A program made the translations under genes and the position numbers. Below, in pieces: positions 37,218 through 45,736 of a stretch of 64,000 bases of DNA. This DNA is from Sphingomonas kaistensis (GTDB lineage: Bacteria; Pseudomonadota; Alphaproteobacteria; Sphingomonadales; Sphingomonadaceae): positions 372,001 to 436,000 of the forward strand of contig NZ_CP145607.1 of NCBI RefSeq assembly GCF_036884275.1. The letters are read 5' to 3'. The stretch's first letter is position 1. Every line of letters starts with the position of its first letter. The notes beneath the pieces were generated by a model. That model had not been told where the DNA came from. It ran no database searches and was given only the letters and a program-made list of their open reading frames with translations.

Positions 37218-39061
37218 GGCGCCCTGGACGGTCTCAGGCTGGACCCAGAAGAAGGCCGGCATTGGTCCGCAAACGGCCCGTACGGAGAGGTTCGCTGATC
37301 TCACCGTTCGGAGTTGGTGCGATTACCGATTTTCGAAACGATGAGGCGCTCATGTGCGCAGGCATCGATAGCTGGTTTGCCGAAGGGCCACCCTCAGATC
37401 TGCGCATCGCGGAGGAACGTCTTCAAGCGAAGCTTGGCAGGGCTTTCTTCGTGCTTCCGCCCGACTTCAGCGAGAACACGGGGGGCCCGAAGCTCAGGGT
37501 CCCTTACGTCCGCTTCCCGAGATGGCATTACTGCCCCAGATGCTTCCGGATGTACAAAGCGCCAATCTTTGGCGATCAGCCCAACTGCAACGCCTGCTCA
37601 GAGGGTAGATCGCGCGGCCGGCGGATGATCCCCATCCGGATCGTGGCGGCCTGCGAGAGCGGACACGTGCAGGATTTCCCATTTCGCCGCTGGATCGACT
37701 GCACTTGCGCCGATGGTGGCGAGCTGTACTTCAAGTCCGGTCGGAGCGCCGCCAGCATTCAGGGCACGAAGGTGGAGTGCAAAAGCTGCGGCAAGATACA
37801 ATCGCTTGCCCACGCATTTCAGGACTTTGCCCTTGATAGCAAGGGAGCTCACTGCACCGGGGCTCGGCCTTGGCTCGGCGAAGATCCGGGCGACGAAGAT
37901 TGCAGGCAACCGCTCAAAACGCTGCTCCGCGGCGCTTCGAACCTCTATTTCGCGAACGTCGCGAGTTCGATCTACATTCCAACGGAGATCGCGCAGGTAG
38001 ACCCAAAGATCAGGAGCATGCTGGAAGACCCAGCGAAGTGGGCAGCACTAACCGCTGGAAATGTAGACGGACAAGTAAATGAGACCGCTATCAGGATGGT
38101 GGCGCAACTGAGCGGTGTAGATGCAGAAGTGCTGCTGGCCGCGGTGCTTGCAAAGCTTTCAAGATCTCAGCGGCGGGAGCAGCAAGCAGGATCGGAAGAG
38201 GAGTTTCGCAGGCAGGAGTTCGAGGTACTGAGGCAGGGCAGTGCTGACCATCGATCGGACTTGTTGTGCGAAGTGGTTCCTGGAACGCAGTACGGCTGGC
38301 TCTCCGGTTTCGTGCGGTCGGTCGGGCTGGTCCGTAAGCTCCGCGAGACCCGTGTCCTGACCGGCTTTACGCGGATCAACCCGCCTGGGGGAGCCGGTGC
38401 CGAGCAGCACCTGTCCCGAGCTCCTCATCCGGACTGGTTGCCCGCGACGGTCGTCAGAGGCGAAGGCATCTTCCTCGAGCTTGATGATGAAGTTGTTACC
38501 AAGTGGGCACGAACGAAGCCTGTGATTGACCGTACGTCGGCGCTTCTCGCCCGTTACGACGGGCAAAGGGTCAGCAGGAATCTCGAGCCTCGCGGCATCG
38601 ACGCACGTTTTCTGTTTTTGCACACCATGGCTCACGGGCTAATCAGAGAACTCACCTTCTTGTGCGGATACGGTTCCTCTGCCCTCCGAGAACGCATTTA
38701 CTGCAGCCTTGAAGACCGAGCGAGGCCGATGCTTGGCATGCTGCTCTACACTGCCTCGGGCGACTCTGAAGGAACGCTAGGTGGGCTCGTGAACCAAGGC
38801 ACCGCCGGCAAACTGGAGGAGCTGGTGCTTGCAACGATTCGAAGATCGATGTGGTGCTCCAATGACCCGGTTTGCGTCGAGAGCCCGGCACAAGGAGCTG
38901 GGAGCGTGAATCTCGCTGCGTGCCACGGCTGCACGTTGCTCCCCGAAACAAGTTGTGAGGAGGGAAACCGGCTTCTTGATAGAGCGCTCCTCATCGGCAC
39001 GCCGGAATGTCCTGATCTTGCATTCTTTGGGCCAGCCGGTGTTCGCTCGCCCGCCCATTAG
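37214..39061 (+). CDS. DrmB-like DUF1998 protein
   Basis: The 615-aa protein starts at GTG 37214, overlapping the drmA stop (GTGA). The N-terminus has RRGSLISPFGVGAITDF, then a cysteine cluster (HYCPRCFRMYK, NCNACSE, DCTCADGG, ECKSCGK) likely to bind zinc. The C-terminal DUF1998 region has FLFLHTMAHGLIRELTFLCGYGSSALRERIY and a second Cys/His group (CHGCTLLPETSCEEGNRLLDR). DUF1998 proteins pair with DrmA-type helicases, and DrmB is a core DISARM subunit. Vsr starts 45 bp downstream, while the expected DrmC is absent. Confidence 0.88.
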   Translation: MRRPGRSQAGPRRRPALVRKRPVRRGSLISPFGVGAITDFRNDEALMCAGIDSWFAEGPPSDLRIAEERLQAKLGRAFFVLPPDFSENTGGPKLRVPYVRFPRWHYCPRCFRMYKAPIFGDQPNCNACSEGRSRGRRMIPIRIVAACESGHVQDFPFRRWIDCTCADGGELYFKSGRSAASIQGTKVECKSCGKIQSLAHAFQDFALDSKGAHCTGARPWLGEDPGDEDCRQPLKTLLRGASNLYFANVASSIYIPTEIAQVDPKIRSMLEDPAKWAALTAGNVDGQVNETAIRMVAQLSGVDAEVLLAAVLAKLSRSQRREQQAGSEEEFRRQEFEVLRQGSADHRSDLLCEVVPGTQYGWLSGFVRSVGLVRKLRETRVLTGFTRINPPGGAGAEQHLSRAPHPDWLPATVVRGEGIFLELDDEVVTKWARTKPVIDRTSALLARYDGQRVSRNLEPRGIDARFLFLHTMAHGLIRELTFLCGYGSSALRERIYCSLEDRARPMLGMLLYTASGDSEGTLGGLVNQGTAGKLEELVLATIRRSMWCSNDPVCVESPAQGAGSVNLAACHGCTLLPETSCEEGNRLLDRALLIGTPECPDLAFFGPAGVRSPAH

Positions 39062-39106
39062 TGACCTGTCCTGCAAGCGGGCGACTGGCAAATCCGAGCG
39101 ACGTCG

Positions 39107-39526
39107 ATGAGTGACGTCGTGGACCGAACGACGCGGTCCCGCATGATGGCGAACATCCGTGGCAAGAACACCAAGCCGGAGGTAGAACTGCGCAGTGCGC
39201 TCCACCGCCGCGGCCTGCGCTTTCGGATCCACGACAAGAGACTGCCCGGCAGGCCGGACATTGTGTTTCCGAAGTACAAGGCTGTCGTCCACGTGCACGG
39301 GTGCTACTGGCACCGCCATCGCGGTTGTCGTTTCGCTACCACTCCTTCTTCGAACATTGAATTTTGGCAGGCGAAGTTCAACAGCAACGTAGATCGAGAC
39401 TGGAAGACGGATAGAGCTTTGAAGGAAGCCGGTTGGCGAACCTTCGTCGTGTGGGAATGCTCCATGCGGGAAGCTGGCGCGACGGCCATTGCGGCAAAGG
39501 TGCACGAGTGGCTGCTGTCGCACTAA
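39107..39526 (+). CDS. vsr: Very short patch repair (Vsr) endonuclease
   Basis: The 139-aa protein has every Vsr landmark at or next to its usual number: Glu25 (NTKPEVELR), Asp51 (LPGRPDIVF), Cys66, His69 and His71 (VHGCYWHRH), Cys74, FWQAKFNSN and Cys118 (VVWECS). Vsr nicks T:G mismatches left by deaminated 5-methylcytosine, matching the cytosine methyltransferase at the other end of the locus. It may instead serve as an effector nuclease in place of DrmC; that is inference. It lies 45 bp after drmB and is probably cotranscribed. Confidence 0.93.
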   Translation: MSDVVDRTTRSRMMANIRGKNTKPEVELRSALHRRGLRFRIHDKRLPGRPDIVFPKYKAVVHVHGCYWHRHRGCRFATTPSSNIEFWQAKFNSNVDRDWKTDRALKEAGWRTFVVWECSMREAGATAIAAKVHEWLLSH

Positions 39527-39753
39527 CAGCTTGGCTATCGTCCGCTGGCACTTCGCCTGCATGGGAGAAAGCACGGCAGAGACGCATAACCAAGCCACCC
39601 GGCCAGCACTTATCAGAAGCGAGGCATCAGAAGCATCGTTGCCAAGATAAGGGCACGGTCTATGGATGCTGACTCATACCTTGCCTCTAAAGATCAATTT
39701 CAGTTCTCGGAGGCGGCACCCAACAGGGGATTGCGCGAGTCTCAACTTGGAGA

Positions 39754-40155
39754 TTACGCGCACTCGCCCTTGCCGAAGTACGTCGCTTGTGCATCTTGCG
39801 GGATGGTCTTGCGGATGGCTTCTACCCCCTCACGCGTGAGTTCGAAGCATTCAAGTGGTCCAACCCTGCTTGGCGTTGCAAGACCCGCACGTAGCAAATC
39901 GCTCGCGGCGCCATTCTCAACAACTCCGGCAGGCTGGGCAAGCCGGCGCGGCACCTTCTCTCCAGCTTGAAGCTTGCAGCTCGATGCGGCAGCTGCAGCT
40001 GCTAACGCAGCAACGGCTCGAGCAGTGGCGCGCCTAGGTGATGAATGCACCTTCAGCGGCTTTACAGCGAACCCAAGCGGCTTCAGAGGGATACTCTCGA
40101 CACTGGCGCCGACAGGTAGGAACTCTCGGTAGAAGCTATCAAGATCTAGTCGCAT
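39754..40155 (-). CDS. Hypothetical 133-aa protein, possible winged-helix C-terminus
   Basis: No family recognised. The ATG at 40155 lies 6 nt after AAGGAGG; the ATG two codons earlier touches that site. Residues ~35-60 are Ala-rich with Arg (a possible DNA-contacting helix or low-complexity linker), and the end has LECFELTREGVEAIRKTIP, which resembles the last strand-helix of winged-helix regulators. It follows the GIY-YIG-like gene by 23 bp on the same strand, so the two may be one operon. Function unknown. Confidence 0.55.
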   Translation of the reverse strand: MRLDLDSFYREFLPVGASVESIPLKPLGFAVKPLKVHSSPRRATARAVAALAAAAAASSCKLQAGEKVPRRLAQPAGVVENGAASDLLRAGLATPSRVGPLECFELTREGVEAIRKTIPQDAQATYFGKGECA

Positions 40156-40178
40156 CGGCATCCTCCTTCTTGCGTTTT

Positions 40179-40763
40179 CTAGATCTTCCGCGATCGATCT
40201 CTGCCTAGCTTGACCAGCAGCCATGGGTAGATGATCTCGCGAGGCATGCGGCCACAAAAGCGGTGCCCTGAATTTGTGATGTGCCATGGATCGCCACCAT
40301 TGCAGCCCCACGCTGGGAGAGTCACCAGCTTGTTGACGTTCTCGAGATTGGGCCAGAGTGCCCATATGAGTATGTGCTCGAGTTCTTCGGTCATCTGGCT
40401 TGTGCGGGCCGACGCTCGTGTGAGCCGACCGAAATCCACGTGGCCAATACTCAGAAAAGTTTTGCGCTTCCGCGCTATGAGTTGCTCGGCAGTCGGATGA
40501 TTTCTGAACCGTCGATCAAGCCGATCAGTGATCCCAATATAAGCGATAGTTTCTCTACGTTGGGCAAGGTGATGATCCCAGCTTATAGCGTAAAGATAGC
40601 TAGGCTTCGCTTGTGCTGCGGACAACGGCGGAGCCTCATCGCTTGCTGACCAGGCCTTCGGCTTGGTCCAGCAGATGTCCATCCCTCGAAAGGACGGTTT
40701 GCAGTTAATCTGCTGGGGCTCACCTCCCAAGTCGGCCGGCATGAAGCCTTTCGGTGCTGCCAT
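40179..40763 (-). CDS. GIY-YIG-like nuclease-fold protein
   Basis: The 194-aa protein has a central region SYLYAISWD followed by ETIAYIGITDRLDRRFRNH that matches the GIY-YIG plan (Tyr-containing strand, YIG strand, Arg two turns later). A clear Glu/Asn pair occurs further on (EELEHILIWALWPNLENVNK). GIY-YIG domains cut DNA in homing, repair or restriction settings. The start used has AAGG about 10 nt upstream. Another small GIY-YIG-like gene occurs at 46203-46568. Biological role unknown. Confidence 0.6.
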   Translation of the reverse strand: MAAPKGFMPADLGGEPQQINCKPSFRGMDICWTKPKAWSASDEAPPLSAAQAKPSYLYAISWDHHLAQRRETIAYIGITDRLDRRFRNHPTAEQLIARKRKTFLSIGHVDFGRLTRASARTSQMTEELEHILIWALWPNLENVNKLVTLPAWGCNGGDPWHITNSGHRFCGRMPREIIYPWLLVKLGRDRSRKI

Positions 40764-40886
40764 AATGGCCTTCGACCCTCAAAAAGCAATTCAGCTACAG
40801 GCAAACCTGAACTCGCCTCAGGATCTTCTCTCGTCCCCAGAACTTGAATTGCGCGTTGTTCAAGCCGGTAAGCTCAACTGCAGCGC

Positions 40887-41132
40887 TCACACCGCCAAGA
40901 CCTGATCCCCATCCCACACGATCAACACTCGCTCGGGCTGATCCGGCTGCCTATAGACGAACGGCATCGAGGGTGAGTCCGCGTTGATCATGCAGCGCTC
41001 AACATCATAGAGACGCTTGCTCGTCGATACGCTCGTCACTGGCGGTCGGTTCAAAAGATTTGCGAGGTCAGCGGCTGAGGCCGAACTGCCCACAAGCGCA
41101 AGCAGAAACGCTGTGAAGATCAAGTGACGCAT
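40887..41132 (-). CDS. Small exported protein, unknown function
   Basis: The 81-aa product starts at MRHLIFTAFLLALVGSSASA, a clear signal peptide with an AxA-type cleavage site, preceded by a G-rich ribosome-binding site. The mature ~60 residues contain one Cys (VERCMINADSPSMPF) and end DGDQVLAV. No family recognised. It is divergent from the PDZ-protein gene across 217 bp. A longer frame to 41210 would bury the signal peptide, so the shorter start is preferred. Confidence 0.6.
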   Translation of the reverse strand: MRHLIFTAFLLALVGSSASAADLANLLNRPPVTSVSTSKRLYDVERCMINADSPSMPFVYRQPDQPERVLIVWDGDQVLAV

Positions 41133-41349
41133 AACAAGCCCCCTAAGGCAGTGAAGACAAGACCCTCTCACGCCGACCTCGGGAAAGCAAACCACAACTC
41201 CTAGCCCCATTCATCTCGCAGGAAGCACACTGCAGTTTTGGTTGCGAGCGGCACGGGGTAACTGTCGTTGAGGCAGGTGCCGCACGCGGTGTTTACTTTC
41301 GCTTCAGCGACCTTGATGATGCCCTCAGGGTCGTCAGGGGGAACTATCG

Positions 41350-42264
41350 ATGCCTAGGATTGTGAAGCGTGTTGTTCTTGGAGCTGTAGCGATGTCGCTC
41401 GCGAGTCCGGCCCTCGCGGACAAGTACTTCGCAGTGACACCATCGGGAGCGACCGAGACCCTCTTCGCCGACAAGCCGCAGACGGTTTCCGGCCAGCTTG
41501 CTGCTCGGTGTATGGATGCGAAGTGGACGGTAGTAAGTTCAACGCCAAACCACGTTACTTGCGAAGCTCCCTTGAACATGGGCCAGTCGATCCTTGGCCA
41601 GATGCTCATGGGGAACAGCTACTCCACGCCTCCCCGCCGCTTCTACAGGTTCGGCATCGCTGAGATTAACGGCATCTCCCGTGTTCAGGCCACCGGCTGG
41701 ATGGAGTTGCAGATGGCCTTCGGACAGATAAAGCGGAATGATTTCAGCGGGCCCGAATTCCATAACTCAGCTATGAACTTTATGGCCTCGGCCGGCGGGA
41801 AGCTGCCGCCGGGAACTACCTTTCCCAACCATGCCGTTCTTGGCTTTGAGAGCGAGCAAGCCTCGCTTGGTAAGATTAACGTTCCGCGAGTGACTAAGAT
41901 CGAACCCGGCTCCGCAGCTGAGAAGTCGGGCATGCAAGTCGGAGACCTTGTCACCAGAGTGGCAGGTGAGCGGTTGAAGAGCCAGAACGACTATCTTGAT
42001 GCGGCAGCCAAGGCCGCATCCTCCTCCACTTATGAAGTGGAAGTCATGCGCTCTGGAAAGGCGCTAAAACTCACCCTGCAGCGCGCTTTCAGACCAGCTT
42101 GGACTGAGCAAGTCGTCGCTATAGCGCCGTCTGCAACGACTCTTCCACAACAGGTACCAACATCGGTCGCAGATGAGCTTGCCAAACTCGCGAAGCTAAG
42201 GAGCGACGGTGTACTCAGCGAGCAGGAGTTCCTCGCGCAAAAAAGCAAGCTTCTCGGCCAGTAG
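41350..42264 (+). CDS. Exported PDZ-domain protein with C-terminal SHOCT-like segment
   Basis: The 304-aa protein has a signal peptide (MPRIVKRVVLGAVAMSLASPALA), an unassigned domain (~25-170), a PDZ domain (~175-250: VTKIEPGSAAEKSGMQVGDLVTRVAGERL) and a C-terminal SHOCT-like helix pair (ELAKLAKLRSDGVLSEQEFLAQKSKLL). No protease triad is visible, so it is a binding rather than catalytic PDZ protein. It is followed after 6 bp by the EEP gene and then the HD gene, apparently one operon, although this product is exported and the others are not. Confidence 0.75.
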   Translation: MPRIVKRVVLGAVAMSLASPALADKYFAVTPSGATETLFADKPQTVSGQLAARCMDAKWTVVSSTPNHVTCEAPLNMGQSILGQMLMGNSYSTPPRRFYRFGIAEINGISRVQATGWMELQMAFGQIKRNDFSGPEFHNSAMNFMASAGGKLPPGTTFPNHAVLGFESEQASLGKINVPRVTKIEPGSAAEKSGMQVGDLVTRVAGERLKSQNDYLDAAAKAASSSTYEVEVMRSGKALKLTLQRAFRPAWTEQVVAIAPSATTLPQQVPTSVADELAKLAKLRSDGVLSEQEFLAQKSKLLGQ

Positions 42265-42270
42265 CCGTCA

Positions 42271-43005
42271 ATGCACCAAGTTCCCCACCTGCAGGTAGTG
42301 ACGTTCAACTGTGAGTGGCGACGAACGCGCTCGGCCGATGCTGCTCTGATACGCGAGCGGTGCTTGGCAGATGGTCCGGACGTGATCTGTCTCACTGAAA
42401 CCCACTCAGGGTTCATGGAAGGGGTTGGGCATGAGGTGCTTGCAAGTCCCATCACTTCTTACCCAGCCAACTCGACCCGGCGAAAAGTTCTGCTCTGGAG
42501 CAAGAGGCCTTGGACTGAGGTGGACGCGGCCGGTCCACCCGGTATCCCTCCCGGCCGCTTCGTGGCGGCAACAACAGACACGCCGCTCGGTCCCATTCGC
42601 TTCGTTGGTGTGGTAATTCCGTACAGGTTTGCTGGTGTGAGGACGGGCGTTCCGAAGAGAACCGACTGGGAACTGCATCTCGAGTACCTTGCGGCGCTTG
42701 AGGAGGTCGCGAAGGTTGCCGCGGAACGCTCCGTGGTTGTGGGCGACTTCAACCAGCGCGTTCCGGCTAAGTACCAGCCGAAGAAGATTTACAGTGCATT
42801 GGAGGCAAGTGTGCTGAAGCACCTGCCTCTTGCAACTGGTGGCGTGCTGCAGCCCGCAGGCCGGCAAGCCATCGACCACATCTGTCACAGCCGCGATCTC
42901 GCGTGTGTCATCGCCAGAAGCCTGTCGAACGCCCGCCCGGGAGGGGGGCAGATCAGCGACCACTTCGGCGTCCTCGCGGAGTTCCGGCAGGCAGGTCAGA
43001 CTTAG
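42271..43005 (+). CDS. Endonuclease/exonuclease/phosphatase (EEP) family protein
   Basis: The 244-aa cytosolic protein has ordered EEP motifs: FNCEW (Asn), CLTETHS (metal-binding Glu), VVVGDFNQR (Asp-x-Asn), AIDHICHS and a terminal SDHFGVLAEF catalytic His. The family includes DNases and phosphodiesterases acting on nucleic acids, lipids or small molecules. It starts 6 bp after the PDZ gene and is followed 9 bp later by the HD gene. Both neighbours' spacing argues for co-expression. Substrate unknown. Confidence 0.85.
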   Translation: MHQVPHLQVVTFNCEWRRTRSADAALIRERCLADGPDVICLTETHSGFMEGVGHEVLASPITSYPANSTRRKVLLWSKRPWTEVDAAGPPGIPPGRFVAATTDTPLGPIRFVGVVIPYRFAGVRTGVPKRTDWELHLEYLAALEEVAKVAAERSVVVGDFNQRVPAKYQPKKIYSALEASVLKHLPLATGGVLQPAGRQAIDHICHSRDLACVIARSLSNARPGGGQISDHFGVLAEFRQAGQT

Positions 43006-43014
43006 GAGAACAAG

Positions 43015-43581
43015 ATGCTGAGCGAACGCTTCGACGCTGCTTTGGTCTACGCGAGCGCCGCACATCGGGAGCAGGTGCGCAAAGGCTCCAACATCCCGTA
43101 CGTCTCGCATCTGCTGGGTGTCGCGTCCTTGGCTATCGAGATTGGCGCGGACGAGGATCAGGCAATTGCTGCTCTGCTTCATGATGCTGTTGAGGACCAA
43201 GGTGGAGAGCCACGGCTCAACGACATCCGTGCGCGTTTCGGCGATCGTGTTGCCTCTATTGTGTCAGACTGCACAGACAGCTGGGAAGATCCCAAGCCAG
43301 ACTGGCGGCCACGGAAGGAAGCTTACATCGCGAGCCTTTCCAGCAAGCACCCAGACTCGCTCCTCGTCTCGCTTGCAGACAAGATGCATAACGCAACTGC
43401 CATCAACGCTGACCTTGCAGTCCACGGGCCGGCCGTTTGGGACCGCTTCACAGGTGGGCGCGAGGGATCGCTTTGGTACTACAGCGAACTCGCCTTAGCC
43501 TTTGAGAGAAGGCTGCCAGGCGCTCCGTCGAAGAGGTTGAAGGCGTTAGTGGCCGAGATGCACGATCTGGCCGAAGTGTGA
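43015..43581 (+). CDS. HD-domain (p)ppGpp hydrolase-like protein
   Basis: The 188-aa protein resembles single-domain RelA/SpoT hydrolases: AAHREQVRKGSNIPYVSHLLGVA (His), AALLHDAVEDQGG (the HD pair and ED motif) and SLADKMHNATAI (late Asp). Stand-alone enzymes of this kind hydrolyse (p)ppGpp or other nucleotides. AGGAGA lies 5 nt before the ATG. It ends the PDZ-EEP-HD operon. No synthetase domain is present, so any link to toxic small alarmone synthetases is not supported here. Confidence 0.85.
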   Translation: MLSERFDAALVYASAAHREQVRKGSNIPYVSHLLGVASLAIEIGADEDQAIAALLHDAVEDQGGEPRLNDIRARFGDRVASIVSDCTDSWEDPKPDWRPRKEAYIASLSSKHPDSLLVSLADKMHNATAINADLAVHGPAVWDRFTGGREGSLWYYSELALAFERRLPGAPSKRLKALVAEMHDLAEV

Positions 43582-43793
43582 TGCTGTGATCGACAGCTGC
43601 CTTCATCTTACGTGCGCTGCGTCCAACTTCTGCTGCACTTCGGAAACTTGATGCTCAAGTGCCTGTTCGCGGGCACGCGAAGAACTTGATTACCGTTCGG
43701 GAATCGGATGGCCGAAGTCGATTTGGTCCGGGCTTCTTGTCGCCGACGTCTCTCGAGGACCGAGCTTTAGAAGGCCACGATCCTCTACGTTGA

Positions 43794-45233
43794 TCAGGTA
43801 GCCCCCTTCTCCCACGTGGCAACCGCGAGCGCCGCGTTTCGAGCTTCAAGACTTAACGCAACGCGCTTCAGCATCTCGTATCTTTGTCGCTTGTTATCTC
43901 CAAGGCTCGCTAAGGAACGGGATCCGACACCGGCCGCCAAGGCAATCCACCAGGCACCTGTTGCAGCGAGTGCCGCCGCCGCCGCTGTGCCAGCGACGCT
44001 TGCTTTGGCTGCACGATCGCCAAACTCGGCGCTGCGTTGCTCGACCGTCAAGCTCCCGTCCATGAACGTGGACAAAGCGATTACCGCTAAACCAATTGAC
44101 GAGGGGATTAGGTCGCCTGCATCTAGATGATTGATCGGACCAGCGGCCGCAGAAACTGCTGCTTCGAGGGCATTTTCACTGATGCCGCTGTTAGTGATAT
44201 TCTCTGTTACACCCATTGCGACTAGCTGAGCATGTACCTCGGCCGTGGTCGTGACATCGATGCCGGGATAGCGCTGCAGCGCATCTTGTACGTAAGCTGC
44301 CGACTCGGTTGCCTTAGCTTGCAATACATCGACTGTACGGCCGCTCTCATCGATGATCTGTATGTCGAACCCCGGCTGCGTGGCTGATTGAGGTAGCTCC
44401 GCGTGGAGACCCTCTGGCAGATTGCCACTGTTCAAGTGGTCCAAAAGCTCCAGCTCAAACAATTTTCCCTTCACACCGCTGACAAGGCCTACCAAGTCCT
44501 CAGGTGGTAATCTGTAAACAGCGTCGGAGAAAGTCTCACCGGCTGCCGCTAGCCCGGGATAGGCCAGTCGAAATGCCTCCTCGACATACGGGGGAGTCTG
44601 AGAGGGGTGCGCAGCGACAAACGAGAGGGAAACACCCCCGGCCGTCAAGAGATCAAGGAGGTCTTTCTTGCGCCTCTCTCGTTGAGCCTTGCCGATCAGG
44701 GCGCTCTGCCCTTCTATTTCCCTCCGAACGGCTGGGCTCGCTGTCCGAATACGACTGTACAATTCTTCCAAGTGACGCTGAGAAATCGCGACCGCATCAA
44801 ATGCACCTGAGAGCGCTCCCGCAGCCCCATTGATCGCGCCCCCAGCGGCAGCTCCGATTGCGGGTGACGCTGCAATGGTACGCTCACCGACCCTTTGAGT
44901 GAATGTTGCAGCTGCCGTGCACACATCTAAAATGTAGCTTTCCACTTGGTGAGCTGTGCCAGGTTTCCCATTTCGATTTGCAGACGGTGCAATCCGATGA
45001 TTGCTCCGCGCAGTCTCTGCGCTTGCTGAGAGGCGCTCGCCCGCACTCTCAACCACGCGCGCCGCGGTCAGGATGGCCTGCTGCGTTTTAGTAGCGATTG
45101 CTGGTTGGTGCGTGCTGATGTAGCTTTTCGCACCGTTCAAAGTATCGCCCGCAGTCTTCAGCGCATTGCTCGTTTCACGTGCCAGCTTTGCCGCTTGAGC
45201 TCGTAGCTCAGCGACGGAATTGAAAAGACGCAT
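43794..45233 (-). CDS. Unknown protein with putative PD-(D/E)XK domain and Gly/Ala-rich hydrophobic segments
   Basis: The 479-aa protein matches no family I recognise. Residues 1-80 are Ala-rich and helical, 124-148 is a glycine-zipper-like stretch (AIGAAAGGAINGAAGALSGAF), and 379-391 and 411-436 are hydrophobic. Residues ~255-310 look like a restriction-type nuclease core: GKLFELELLDHL (Glu260/262), GFDIQII (Asp290) and VLQAKATE (Gln305-x-Lys307). Gln in the QxK motif occurs in some PD-(D/E)XK families. It follows a 141-aa gene by 77 bp on the same strand. A membrane-associated nuclease or defence effector is possible but unproven. Confidence 0.6.
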   Translation of the reverse strand: MRLFNSVAELRAQAAKLARETSNALKTAGDTLNGAKSYISTHQPAIATKTQQAILTAARVVESAGERLSASAETARSNHRIAPSANRNGKPGTAHQVESYILDVCTAAATFTQRVGERTIAASPAIGAAAGGAINGAAGALSGAFDAVAISQRHLEELYSRIRTASPAVRREIEGQSALIGKAQRERRKKDLLDLLTAGGVSLSFVAAHPSQTPPYVEEAFRLAYPGLAAAGETFSDAVYRLPPEDLVGLVSGVKGKLFELELLDHLNSGNLPEGLHAELPQSATQPGFDIQIIDESGRTVDVLQAKATESAAYVQDALQRYPGIDVTTTAEVHAQLVAMGVTENITNSGISENALEAAVSAAAGPINHLDAGDLIPSSIGLAVIALSTFMDGSLTVEQRSAEFGDRAAKASVAGTAAAAALAATGAWWIALAAGVGSRSLASLGDNKRQRYEMLKRVALSLEARNAALAVATWEKGAT

Positions 45234-45310
45234 CCGCCATCCACCCCTTTGATCAGAGGGAACTAGGACGAGAGTGTAAACAAAGCCTCAGGAAGCCGAA
45301 GGCTGCCGCC

Positions 45311-45736
45311 TCAAAGTTTTGACGAAATGATGCTTTCAAGTGCCGCTGCTATTCTACTCAGTTGGTTCACGCCTTCCACGACTTGGTCGCGTATCTCGAG
45401 GAGAGCGACTGCAACAGCTTCATTACAATCCATCTCAGATCCTTCTGTGATATCTGCAAAGACCGGGTCGCCGGTAAAGGCTACCCTCGCTCTCTTACGG
45501 GTTCGCATCTCCGCGACGATCCGCTCGATATCATGGTCTGGCAGATCTTGTTTCAGATTAGGGATAGCGTTGATCAGGCGCTCTGCAATGGTGGTGATGT
45601 TTTCAGCTGTTGTTTGACTCTCGACAAGGATGGTATTTCGATCTGCACCGATAAGTCGCGCAGCGCCCCCTCTGATTGTCTCAAGGTCAGCGACAAACTC
45701 GGCTGCAGTTCGGCCTTCGGGCCCGAGATTGCTCAT
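45311..45736 (-). CDS. Hypothetical 141-aa acidic helical protein
   Basis: No family recognised. The protein is soluble, acidic and predicted helical, with a C-terminal heptad-like helix (LEIRDQVVEGVNQLSRIAAALESIISS) that could mediate oligomerisation. It is upstream of, and probably cotranscribed with, the nuclease/membrane-like gene at 43794-45233. Size and pairing would fit a partner, chaperone or immunity protein, but this is inference only. Confidence 0.55.
   Translation of the reverse strand: MSNLGPEGRTAAEFVADLETIRGGAARLIGADRNTILVESQTTAENITTIAERLINAIPNLKQDLPDHDIERIVAEMRTRKRARVAFTGDPVFADITEGSEMDCNEAVAVALLEIRDQVVEGVNQLSRIAAALESIISSKL

Noticed and set aside
39662-40037. Small plus-strand frames between vsr and the GIY-YIG-like gene
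   Set aside because: No ribosome-binding site and no similarity; the minus strand has a well-placed AAGGAGG start.
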